Shown one piece after another: positions 15,769 through 23,871 of a DNA stretch of 64,000 nt (position 1 is its first letter; every line of letters starts with the position of its first letter). Source of the DNA: Streptomyces armeniacus. Lineage in GTDB: Bacteria; Actinomycetota; Actinomycetes; Streptomycetales; Streptomycetaceae. The translations under genes and the position numbers were made by a program. The notes beneath the pieces are model-generated. The model saw only the letters and a list, made by a program, of their open reading frames with translations. It was not told the DNA's origin and did no database searches. The stretch spans positions 372,001 through 436,000 of the forward strand of contig NZ_CP031320.1 in assembly GCF_003355155.1 (NCBI RefSeq). Reading direction: 5' to 3'.

Positions 15769-18594
15769 GTGATACGAGACCAGGACGAGACGGCGACCGG
15801 GCCGCGGCGGGGGACAGAGCCTCAGCACGAGGGGGCGTTGCCGGCCGTCGGCACGTCCGAGCACGGGGAGAAGCGGCTGAACGAGCCGGAGGAGCGCGCA
15901 CCCCACGAGCGCGCGCGGGACGCAGACGACGCTCAGGACGGGCACGGGAACGCCGCGCGCGACGACGCCGCAGACGGTGACGGCGCCCGCGACGGCGCCC
16001 GCGGCCCGGACGGCGCCGGCGGCGGCGGCGACCACATCGACAGCGACGAGCCGCTGCTCCCCGCCCGCGTGCACCGCCCGTCGGACCTCATGCGGATGGT
16101 GCTCGGGCTGCTCGGCATCGCCATCGTGCTCACCATCGCTGCGTTCGCGCACGGCACCACCGCGGGTCTCGAGGACGACGTCAAGAAGGGCACCGAGCAG
16201 GCGCCCGCCCTGCTGATCAGCCTCACCGGGCTGGCGGCCAGCGTCGCCGTCCTGCTCGTCCCGGTCGCGTTCGCCGTCGAACGGCTGGTCAAACGGGACG
16301 GGTTGCGGATCGCCGACGGCGTGCTCGCCGCCGTCCTGGCACACGGCATCTCGCTGGCCACGGACCTGTGGGTGACGGAGGTGGCACCGCGTTCGATCCA
16401 GGACGCGCTGACCAAGCCGCTCTCCGACGGCGCCGTCACCACACCCGTACACAGCTATCTGGCGCCGGTCATCGCGTACATGACGGCCGTCGGCATGGCC
16501 CGCCGCCCGCGCTGGCGGGTGCTGCTGTGGGGCGTGCTGCTGCTGGACTCGTTCGCGGTGCTCATCGCGGGCTACTCCACGCCCTTCTCGATCACCGTCA
16601 CCGTGCTGATCGGCTGGACGGTGGCGTACGCGACGCTGTACGCCGTCGGCTCCCCCAACGTGCGGCCCACCGGCCAGAACCTGCTCGCCGGGCTGCGCCG
16701 CGTCGGGTTCCACCCGGTCAGCGCGCTGCGCGTGGAGGAGGCCGACACCGAGCAGCCCGACACGAACGACCGGGGCCGCGGCTACCGCGTCACCCTGGAG
16801 GACGGGCCGCCGCTCGACGTCACCGTCGTCGACCGGGAGCGGCAGGCGCACGGCTACTTCTACCGCGTGTGGCGCCGGCTCGCCCTGCGGGGCCTCACCC
16901 AGCGCCGCAGCCTCCAGTCGCTGCGGCAGGCGCTGGAGCAGGAGGCGCTGCTCGCGTACGCCGCCATCGCCGCCGGGGCCAACGCGCCGCGCCTCATCGC
17001 GACCTCCGAACTCGGCCCGGACGCCGTGATGCTGGTGTACGAGCACACCGGCGGCCGCAGCCTCGACTCGCTCCCGGACGACGAGATCACCGACGAGCTG
17101 ATGTGCCGCGCCTGGCGGCAGGTCGAGGCGCTCCAGTCGCGGCGCATCGCACACCGGCGGCTGACGGGGGAAGCACTGCTGGTGGATCGTTCCGGCACGG
17201 TCATCCTCACGGACCTGCGCGGCGGCGAGATCGCCGCGGGCGATCTGCTGCTGCGGATGGACGTGGCGCAGTTGCTGACGGTGTTCGGCCTGAGGGCAGG
17301 CGCCGAACGGGCGGTCGCGGCGGCCGTCAGCGTGCTCGGCCCGGACGCGATCGCGGACAGCCTTCCGCTGCTCCAGCCGATCGCGCTCAGCCGCAGCACC
17401 CGGCAGACGCTGCGGAAGCTGTCCCGGGACCGCGCGCAGCGCGAGCGGGAGGCCGTCCTGGAGGCGTCCCGCAGCCAGAAGGAGGCGAAGGGCAGCGTCG
17501 GGCCGCGCTCGGCGAGCGACCGCAAGTCGCTGCGCGCGGAGCAGCGGGCGCAGAAGAAGGCCATCGACGAGGCGCTGGAGGAGGCCCGCGAGGAGGATCT
17601 GCTCGTACAGATCCGGCAGCAGGTGCTGCTGATCCGCCCGCAGGCCCCGATAGAGCCCGCGCGGCTCGAACGCATCAAACCGCGCACCCTGGTCAGCTTC
17701 ATCGCCGGCGCGCTCGCCGCGTACTTCCTGTTCTCGCAGCTCAGCCACGTGCAGATCGACCAGGTGGTGGCGCAGGCGCAGTGGGGCTGGGTGGCCATGG
17801 CGCTGCTGTTCTCCTCGCTCACCTATGTGGCGGCGGCGACGGCGCTGCTCGGCTTCGTGCCCGAGAAGGTGTCGTTCCTGCGCACCGTGCTGGCGCAGGT
17901 GGCCGGTTCGTTCGTGAAGCTGGTCGCCCCCGCGGCGATCGGCGGTGTGGCGCTCAACACGCGCTTCCTGCAGCGGGCGGGCGTACGGCCCGGGCACGCG
18001 GTGGCGAGCGTCGGGGCGTCGCAGCTGTTCGGGCTGGGCAGCAACGTCGTCCTGCTGATGATCTTCGGCTATCTGACGGGCACGGAGCACACGCCGACGT
18101 TCTCGCCGTCCCGCACGGTCATCGCGGGGCTGCTGACGGCGGCGGTGCTGGTGCTGATCGTCACGGCCGTGCCGTCGCTGCGGAAGTTCGTCTCCGAGCG
18201 GGTGCGGTCGCTGTTCGCCGGGGTCGTGCCGCGCATGCTGGACGTCGTGCAGCGGCCGAAGCAGCTGCTGTCGGGACTGGGCGGCACGCTGCTGCTGTCG
18301 CTGGCGTTCGTGATGTGCCTGGACGCGTCCGTACGGGCCTTCGGCTGGAACGAGATGAGCTACGCGACCGTCGCCGTCGTCTTCCTCGCGGGCAACGCGC
18401 TGGGCTCGGCGGCGCCCACCCCCGGCGGTCTGGGCGCGGTGGAGGCGGCACTGATCGCGGGGCTCATCACGTTCGGGGTGCCGAAGGAGATCGCGACGCC
18501 GGCGGTGCTGCTGTTCCGGCTGATGACGTTCTGGCTGCCGGTGCTGCCGGGCTGGATCTCGTTCACGCAGCTGACGCGGAAGGGCGCGCTGTAG
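15769..18594 (+). CDS. membrane protein with pseudokinase-like and MprF/UPF0104 flippase-like domains
   Basis: This is a 941-residue protein. Residues 1-95 are acidic and disordered. Residues of about 105-300 hold six or so membrane segments. Residues of about 310-560 are a cytosolic domain resembling ABC1/aminoglycoside-kinase folds. In it the catalytic HxD is HRR, the usual Asn is Ala and the metal motif reads DLRGG, so catalysis is doubtful. A charged coiled region follows, then a C-terminal block of about 290 residues with repeated membrane segments of the lysylphosphatidylglycerol-synthase TM type (LylPG_synth_TM), ending PTPGGLGAVEAAL...PGWISF. That block in MprF flips lipids. GTG at 15769 is the likely start. 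It is divergent from the ATL gene. Substrate unknown. Confidence 0.8.
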   Translation: MIRDQDETATGPRRGTEPQHEGALPAVGTSEHGEKRLNEPEERAPHERARDADDAQDGHGNAARDDAADGDGARDGARGPDGAGGGGDHIDSDEPLLPARVHRPSDLMRMVLGLLGIAIVLTIAAFAHGTTAGLEDDVKKGTEQAPALLISLTGLAASVAVLLVPVAFAVERLVKRDGLRIADGVLAAVLAHGISLATDLWVTEVAPRSIQDALTKPLSDGAVTTPVHSYLAPVIAYMTAVGMARRPRWRVLLWGVLLLDSFAVLIAGYSTPFSITVTVLIGWTVAYATLYAVGSPNVRPTGQNLLAGLRRVGFHPVSALRVEEADTEQPDTNDRGRGYRVTLEDGPPLDVTVVDRERQAHGYFYRVWRRLALRGLTQRRSLQSLRQALEQEALLAYAAIAAGANAPRLIATSELGPDAVMLVYEHTGGRSLDSLPDDEITDELMCRAWRQVEALQSRRIAHRRLTGEALLVDRSGTVILTDLRGGEIAAGDLLLRMDVAQLLTVFGLRAGAERAVAAAVSVLGPDAIADSLPLLQPIALSRSTRQTLRKLSRDRAQREREAVLEASRSQKEAKGSVGPRSASDRKSLRAEQRAQKKAIDEALEEAREEDLLVQIRQQVLLIRPQAPIEPARLERIKPRTLVSFIAGALAAYFLFSQLSHVQIDQVVAQAQWGWVAMALLFSSLTYVAAATALLGFVPEKVSFLRTVLAQVAGSFVKLVAPAAIGGVALNTRFLQRAGVRPGHAVASVGASQLFGLGSNVVLLMIFGYLTGTEHTPTFSPSRTVIAGLLTAAVLVLIVTAVPSLRKFVSERVRSLFAGVVPRMLDVVQRPKQLLSGLGGTLLLSLAFVMCLDASVRAFGWNEMSYATVAVVFLAGNALGSAAPTPGGLGAVEAALIAGLITFGVPKEIATPAVLLFRLMTFWLPVLPGWISFTQLTRKGAL

Positions 18595-18797
18595 CGGTCC
18601 GGGGCGCTGTAGCGGTCGGGGAGCGCGTACGGGCGGCGGCGCGCACGGGGCGCGTACGGGCGGGGGCCGCGCGGGCCGCCACCCGTACGCACCACACCGC
18701 GCGCCGCGGGGCGCACCGGCGCGCAGGATGACACTCCTGGCCACCCGGCACGTACGCGGGCGGCGCCCACCCTCTACCCGCGCCCGGGAGTCGCCGC

Positions 18798-20420
18798 ATG
18801 CTCCGTCCCGCCGCCGTCCGCACCTCCGCCCTGACCTGTGCGGCCCTGCTCGCCGCGACCGCCGCCCTCACCGGGTGCGGCGGCTCCGGGGGCGACGGCG
18901 GCGGGGAGCCGCTGGACCCGGCCGGTGACGAAGCACCGGCCGTACGGTCCACCGCGCGGCTCCCGGCGGAGTTCACCGGGCAGCGGCTGGACTGGGCGCC
19001 CTGCAAGGGCCGCGCCGGTACGGAGGGCGCCGCGCCGCCGCCCCTCCCCGACGGCACGCCGTGGGAGTGCGCGACGCTGAAGGCGCCGCTGGACTACGCC
19101 GAGCCGCGCGGCGGCACGATCGACCTCGCGATGGTGCGGGCGGCGGCCGTACGGCGCGGCAGCGGCGGCGGCCCGCGCGCCGGCTCCCTCCTCTTCAACT
19201 TCGGCGGCCCAGGCGGCTCCGGCGTGACCGCCCTGCCCGCCTTCGGCACCGGCTACGACAAGCTGCGCGCCCGCTACGACCTCGTGAGCTTCGACCCGCG
19301 CGGCGTCGGCCGCAGCGCGGGCGTGACCTGCCTGGACGACCGGAGCCTCGACGCGTACTTCGCCGCCGACTGGACGCCCGACACCAAGGCCGAGGAGCGG
19401 CGGCTGCTCAGCCGCCAGCAGCGGTTCGCCGACGGCTGCGAGCGGCACTCCGGCCGCGTACTGCCGCACATCGGCACCCTCGACGCCGCCCGCGACATGG
19501 ACCTGATGCGGCACGTGCTCGGCGACCGGAAGCTGCACTACTTCGGCTTCTCGTACGGCACCGAACTCGGCGCCGTCTACGCCCACCTCTTCCCGCGCAG
19601 GGTGGGCCGCGCCGTGTTCGACGCCGTCGTGGACCCGGCGAAGTCGCCGGAGGAGAGCGCGCTCGGCCAGGTGAAGGGCTTCCAGCTGGCGCTCGGGAAC
19701 TACCTCGCCGACTGCGCGGAGAAGGGCGCCGACTGCCCGCTCGGCACCGACCCGGACCGCGCCGAGCGGGGGATCGCCGCGCTGCTCCGGCGGCTCGACG
19801 CCAAGCCGCTGCCCGCCGGCGGCGGCCGCAAGCTCACGGAGTCGCTCGCCGCCTCCGGCATCGCGCAGGCCCTCTACTCGCCCGACCTGTGGGACCACCT
19901 CTCCGGCGGCCTGAAGGAGGCCGAGCGGGACGGCACCGGGCGCACCCTGCTGATGCTCGCGGACGCGATGAACGGGCGGGACGCGGGCGGCCGTTACGAC
20001 ACCCTCCAGGCGTCGCTGCTCGCCATCGGCTGCGCGGACGAGCGGCAGCGGTACGGGCCTGACGACGTACGCACCGCGCTCCCCCGCTTCCGAGACGCCT
20101 CGCCCGTCTTCGGGCCCACGTCGGCGTGGGCGCTGAGCGCCTGCGACGGCTGGCCCGTCGACGGCCGCTGGAACAGCCCGGACGTCTCGGCCGAGGGCGC
20201 CGCGCCCGTGCTGCTCGTCGGCACGACGGGCGACCCGGCGACACCGTACGGCGGCACGCGGCGGATGAAGGACCGGCTGGGCGCGGGCGTGGGCGTGGAG
20301 CTCACCTACCGGGGCGAGGGGCACGGCGCGTACGAGAGCGGCGACCGGTGCGTACGCGGCACCGTCGACGCGTACCTGCTGCGGGGGAAGGTGCCGGAGG
20401 ACGGCAAGAGCTGCGGCTGA
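18798..20420 (+). CDS. secreted lipoprotein, tripeptidyl aminopeptidase-like alpha/beta hydrolase
   Basis: This 540-residue exported serine peptidase of the Streptomyces TAP/Slp group (S33-like) has a signal peptide with lipobox LTGC at about residues 23-26. The oxyanion region is FNFGGPGGSG near 133-142, the nucleophile GFSYGTELG near residue 250, the acid TTGDPATP near 475 and the histidine GEGHGAY near 510. Cysteines in the cap and C-terminus suggest disulfides. These enzymes release tripeptides from the N-terminus of exported peptides. ATG at 18798 follows CGGGAG. Confidence 0.88.
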   Translation: MLRPAAVRTSALTCAALLAATAALTGCGGSGGDGGGEPLDPAGDEAPAVRSTARLPAEFTGQRLDWAPCKGRAGTEGAAPPPLPDGTPWECATLKAPLDYAEPRGGTIDLAMVRAAAVRRGSGGGPRAGSLLFNFGGPGGSGVTALPAFGTGYDKLRARYDLVSFDPRGVGRSAGVTCLDDRSLDAYFAADWTPDTKAEERRLLSRQQRFADGCERHSGRVLPHIGTLDAARDMDLMRHVLGDRKLHYFGFSYGTELGAVYAHLFPRRVGRAVFDAVVDPAKSPEESALGQVKGFQLALGNYLADCAEKGADCPLGTDPDRAERGIAALLRRLDAKPLPAGGGRKLTESLAASGIAQALYSPDLWDHLSGGLKEAERDGTGRTLLMLADAMNGRDAGGRYDTLQASLLAIGCADERQRYGPDDVRTALPRFRDASPVFGPTSAWALSACDGWPVDGRWNSPDVSAEGAAPVLLVGTTGDPATPYGGTRRMKDRLGAGVGVELTYRGEGHGAYESGDRCVRGTVDAYLLRGKVPEDGKSCG

Positions 20421-20547
20421 CCGCGGGGACGCGAAGGGGCGGGCGCGGAGGCTCGTACGCCCCGCGCCCGCCCGAACGCTCTGCCAACTGCCAACTGTCA
20501 ATCGCCCGCCGTCAGCTGCCAGCCGTCAGTGAGCGGTCAGCGGCCTG

Positions 20548-21726
20548 TCAGTAGACCGGCTTGTCCGGCTCGATCTGGTTCACCCAGCCGATGACGCCGC
20601 CGCCCACGTGGACGGCGTCCGCGAAGCCCGCGTTCTTCAACACCGCGAGCACTTCCGCGGACCGGACACCCGTCTTGCAATGCAAGACGATCCGCTTGTC
20701 CTGCGGCATGCCGCCGAGCGCGTTCCCCATCAGGAACTCGTCCTTCGGGATCAGCCGCGCGCCCGGGATGGAGACGATCTCGTACTCGTTCGGCTCGCGG
20801 ACGTCGATCACGTCGATGCTCTCGCCGTCGTCCATCCACTCCTTGAGCTGCTTCGGAGTGATGGTGGAGCCGGCCGCCGCCTCCTGCGCCTCGTCGCTGA
20901 CGACGCCGCAGAACGCCTCGTAGTCGATCAGCTCGGTGACCGTCGGGTTCTCGCCGCAGACCGCGCAGTCCGGGTCCTTGCGCACCTTGACCTGCCGGTA
21001 CGTCATCTCCAGCGCGTCGTAGATCATCAGGCGCCCGACCAGCGGGTCGCCGATGCCGGCCAGCACCTTGATGGCCTCGTTGACCTGGATCGAGCCGACG
21101 GACGCGCAGAGCACGCCCAGCACGCCGCCCTCGGCGCAGCTCGGCACCATGCCGGGCGGCGGCGGCTCGGGGTAGAGGCAGCGGTAGCACGGCCCGTGCT
21201 CGCTCCAGAAGACGGACGCCTGGCCGTCGAAGCGGTAGATGGAGCCCCAGACGTACGGCTTGCCGAGCAGCACGCAGGCGTCGTTGACCAGGTAGCGGGT
21301 GGCGAAGTTGTCGGTGCCGTCGACGATCAGGTCGTACTGCGCGAAGAGGTCCATGACGTTCGAGGAGTCGAGCCGCTCCTCGTGCAGCCGCACCTCGACG
21401 TACGGGTTGATGCCGAGGACCGTGTCCTTCGCGGAGGCCCCCTTGGACCGGCCGATGTCCGCCTGGCTGTGGATGATCTGGCGCTGCAGGTTCGACTCGT
21501 CGACCTCGTCGAACTCCACGATGCCGAGCGTGCCGACACCGGCCGCGGCCATGTACATCAGCGCGGGCGAGCCCAGTCCGCCGGCGCCCACACAGAGCAC
21601 CTTGGCGTTCTTGAGCCGCTTCTGACCGTCCATCCCGACATCGGGGATGATCAGGTGACGGGAGTACCTGCGGACCTCGTCGACGGTGAGCTCGGGGGCC
21701 GGCTCGACCAGGGGTGGCAGCGACAC
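20548..21726 (-). CDS. moeZ: MoeZ: adenylyltransferase-sulfurtransferase (ThiF/MoeB plus rhodanese)
   Basis: This 392-residue two-domain protein has an N-terminal ThiF/MoeB/E1-like adenylation domain (GAGGLGSP near 49-56, CxxC zinc pairs YRCLYP and DCAVCG). The C-terminal rhodanese domain has the persulfide loop CKTGVRS. It activates and sulfurates ubiquitin-like sulfur carriers used for cysteine, thiocarboxylate and molybdopterin synthesis, and for some thio-containing natural products. The GTG at 21726 with GAGG upstream gives the family length. An ATG at 21795 overlaps the stop of the upstream gene and would add 23 residues with translational coupling. Confidence 0.93.
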   Translation of the reverse strand: MSLPPLVEPAPELTVDEVRRYSRHLIIPDVGMDGQKRLKNAKVLCVGAGGLGSPALMYMAAAGVGTLGIVEFDEVDESNLQRQIIHSQADIGRSKGASAKDTVLGINPYVEVRLHEERLDSSNVMDLFAQYDLIVDGTDNFATRYLVNDACVLLGKPYVWGSIYRFDGQASVFWSEHGPCYRCLYPEPPPPGMVPSCAEGGVLGVLCASVGSIQVNEAIKVLAGIGDPLVGRLMIYDALEMTYRQVKVRKDPDCAVCGENPTVTELIDYEAFCGVVSDEAQEAAAGSTITPKQLKEWMDDGESIDVIDVREPNEYEIVSIPGARLIPKDEFLMGNALGGMPQDKRIVLHCKTGVRSAEVLAVLKNAGFADAVHVGGGVIGWVNQIEPDKPVY

Positions 21727-21791
21727 GAAGACCTCAACAAGGGTTGGTCGGTAGGCGTACGGATGTTCTCGTAACACTGCCACGCGCTCTT

Positions 21792-22544
21792 TCATTCCGA
21801 GACACCTGGTCCGAGGCGCGAGACGATCTCGTCCCAGTACCCGGGCAGCCCCTCCCACGGGTTCGCTCCGCCCACCGCCGTACGGTCCGTGAACCACACC
21901 GTGCCCGCGCCCTGCCAGCGCGCGATGCGCAGCGCCTCGTCCAGATGCGTACGGGACACCCCGTGCACCAGGTGGCAGAACCGCTCAGGCGGCAGCTCCG
22001 CGGTCCACTCCGCCGCCTGCGACCACCGGTAGTCGGGCCAGCCGCCCGCGAAGGTGACCAGCTGGTCGGCGCACTCGGCGTACCCCGGATACGGGTGCCG
22101 CCCGTGCCCGAAGACGAGCAGCCCGCCGCCGCACAGGGCGCGCAGCGTGGTCGCCGTACGCCGTGTCTCGCGCAGGTACGCCGGCTCGCACGGGCAGCGG
22201 GCCAGATAGAAGCCGTCCACCCCGTACCAGTCCAGGAAGCGGTGCGCGTCCGACACCAGCTCGCCGAACGGGCGGCACCCGCGGCGCAGTTCCAGGCTGC
22301 CCAGCACCCGGCGGCCCGCCGCGCGCAGCCGGTCGACGGCCTCCCTGCAGTACGGGTCGGGGCGCGCGCCGGGACCCTGGGCCACGTTGAGCACGGCCCA
22401 GTGCAGGGACATGCCCGGCCGGGCCAGCTCGGCCCACTCCAGGGGTGCCAGCAGCGGATGCGCGTAGCCGGGCACGCCGAAGCCGAGCCGCCCGTCCGTG
22501 CCGCTCGCGGGGCGCGCGACGCCCGGTGTCATCACATGCGGCAT
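21792..22544 (-). CDS. spherulin-4 / GH135-like protein
   Basis: This 250-residue protein has the core landmarks of the spherulation-specific family 4 TIM barrel: VPGYAHPL near 24-31, VLNVAQGPG near 51-59, RVLGSLEL near 79-86 and GVDGFYL near 108-114. Fungal members (Sph3, GH135) cleave galactosaminogalactan. Here the acidic pair after VDG(F/I)(F/Y) is replaced (YLARCP), and there is no signal peptide, so it is probably cytoplasmic and may lack hydrolase activity. Its ATG overlaps the end of the epimerase gene by 13 bases, and its stop overlaps a possible moeZ start. It is part of a putative polysaccharide cluster. Confidence 0.75.
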   Translation of the reverse strand: MPHVMTPGVARPASGTDGRLGFGVPGYAHPLLAPLEWAELARPGMSLHWAVLNVAQGPGARPDPYCREAVDRLRAAGRRVLGSLELRRGCRPFGELVSDAHRFLDWYGVDGFYLARCPCEPAYLRETRRTATTLRALCGGGLLVFGHGRHPYPGYAECADQLVTFAGGWPDYRWSQAAEWTAELPPERFCHLVHGVSRTHLDEALRIARWQGAGTVWFTDRTAVGGANPWEGLPGYWDEIVSRLGPGVSE

Positions 22545-23455
22545 GCGGCCTCCATCCAGATGTCGGCGAGTGACTCCTCCAGTCCGATGCGGGGCCGCCA
22601 GCCGAGCCGGTCGCGTGCGGTGCGCACGTCTGCCTGCTGCCAGCTGCCGCAGCCGTCCGGATACGGGTACGCGCCGGAGGCGCCGGTGAGGCCGGCGGCC
22701 TGCGTGTCCAGTTCGTGCACGGCGCCGGTGTAGCCGGAGACGCGGGCCAGCACGGAGGCGGCGTCGCGGAGGCGTACGGACCGGCCGGTGGCGATGTTGA
22801 CGACGCCCTGCGCGGCCGAGAGCGAGGCCGCGTGCACGGCGCGCGCGACATCCCGTACGTCCACGAAGTCGCGCTGCACGCCCAGCCCGGGCAGTTTCAA
22901 CTCGCTGTCACCCTGCTGGAGCGCGCGGCGCATCGCCTCCGCGAGCCGCCCCAGCGGCGAACCGGCGGGCGTACCGGGACCGACCGGCGAGAACACGCGC
23001 AGCACCACCGCGTCCAGGCCCGAGCCCAGCACCAGTTCGGTGGCGGCGAGCTTGCTCACGCCGTACGGGCCGCCGGGGCGCGGCAGCGCGTCCTCCGCCG
23101 TGGACGAACCGGAGGGGGACGGCCCGTACTCGGCGGCGCAGCCCAGGTGCACGAGCCGCGCGCCGCAGCCGCTGCGGCGCAGCGCCTCGCAGACGGTGGC
23201 CGCGCTGACCGTGTTGTGCCGGGTGAGATCGCGGGCGCTGCCGCGGGTCGCGCCCGCGCAGTTGATGACGACGCCGGGGTGCACGGCGTCCAGGAAGCGC
23301 GTGAGCGCGCCGGGACTGCCTGCGGACAGGTCGAACCGTACGTCGGAGTCGTCGCTCCGGCCGAGCGCGGTGAGGGTCACGGCGGGGTCGGCGAGCAGCC
23401 GGTCGGCCACGAAGCGGCCGAGGTAGCCGTGGGCACCGAGCAGCAGCACTCTCAT
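22532..23455 (-). CDS. extended SDR, sugar-nucleotide epimerase/dehydratase-like
   Basis: This 307-residue protein has the NAD-binding motif GAHGYLG at 7-13, a partner region NCAGATRGS near 65-73 and the catalytic YGVSK near 131-135. The upstream Ser/Thr is likely in HLGCAAEYG. It ends in the usual C-terminal substrate domain (LGWRPRIGLEESL). Enzymes of this group interconvert or oxidise UDP/dTDP-sugars; the substrate cannot be read from the sequence. The next gene (spherulin-like) starts inside its last codons, so the two are translationally coupled. A 416-base spacer separates it from the membrane protein gene upstream. Confidence 0.85.
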   Translation of the reverse strand: MRVLLLGAHGYLGRFVADRLLADPAVTLTALGRSDDSDVRFDLSAGSPGALTRFLDAVHPGVVINCAGATRGSARDLTRHNTVSAATVCEALRRSGCGARLVHLGCAAEYGPSPSGSSTAEDALPRPGGPYGVSKLAATELVLGSGLDAVVLRVFSPVGPGTPAGSPLGRLAEAMRRALQQGDSELKLPGLGVQRDFVDVRDVARAVHAASLSAAQGVVNIATGRSVRLRDAASVLARVSGYTGAVHELDTQAAGLTGASGAYPYPDGCGSWQQADVRTARDRLGWRPRIGLEESLADIWMEAACRM

Positions 23456-23871
23456 CGTGCGGCCTCCTGCTGGTGGGGGTGGGCGGGTGCGGTGGATGCG
23501 GTGGAGCGGCGCGGGCTCGGTGAGCCCTGCGCGCTCTCTGACGGCTCAGCGATCATGGGACGTGTGCTCCTCAACGGTGTCGAACGGTGATACGGAACGG
23601 GGCCGCGCGGCAGGCACGGACGGTGCGGCGTCGCGGAGGCGCGCCGGCGGAGTCCGCGTGCGGGCGGCGCGTACGGCAGGCGGCCGGACGGACCGTGCGC
23701 GGCGTCGCCAGTGCACGCCGGGCGGCGTACGCGTGCCGGGCGGCGCGTACGCGTACGGGCGCGCGTCGCCGCACAGGCGCGGGTGCCCGTACGGCGGCCC
23801 GTGCGCGTACGGCGCGGGCCCCGCGCGGGGTATGCGGCCGCGCGCCGGCCGCCGGGTGCGGCTGCCGCGCG
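23456..23871. other. intergenic stretch, GTACG-rich low complexity
   Basis: No gene is supported here. From about 23640 to 23870 the DNA is a degenerate array of CGTACG-type words mixed with GGCGG. No clean tandem unit or hairpin was found. A promoter for the epimerase-spherulin pair may lie near 23500-23600, but no good hexamers were seen. Confidence 0.6.

Noticed and set aside
15520..18744. A 1074-codon open frame antisense to the flippase-like gene
   Set aside because: It mirrors the high-GC codon pattern of the plus-strand gene, is almost all Arg/Gln/Asp/His/Leu repeats, and has no domain.
23590..23870. A CRISPR or ordered tandem array in the GTACG-rich spacer
   Set aside because: No fixed unit or spacer length; only low-complexity words common in this genome.
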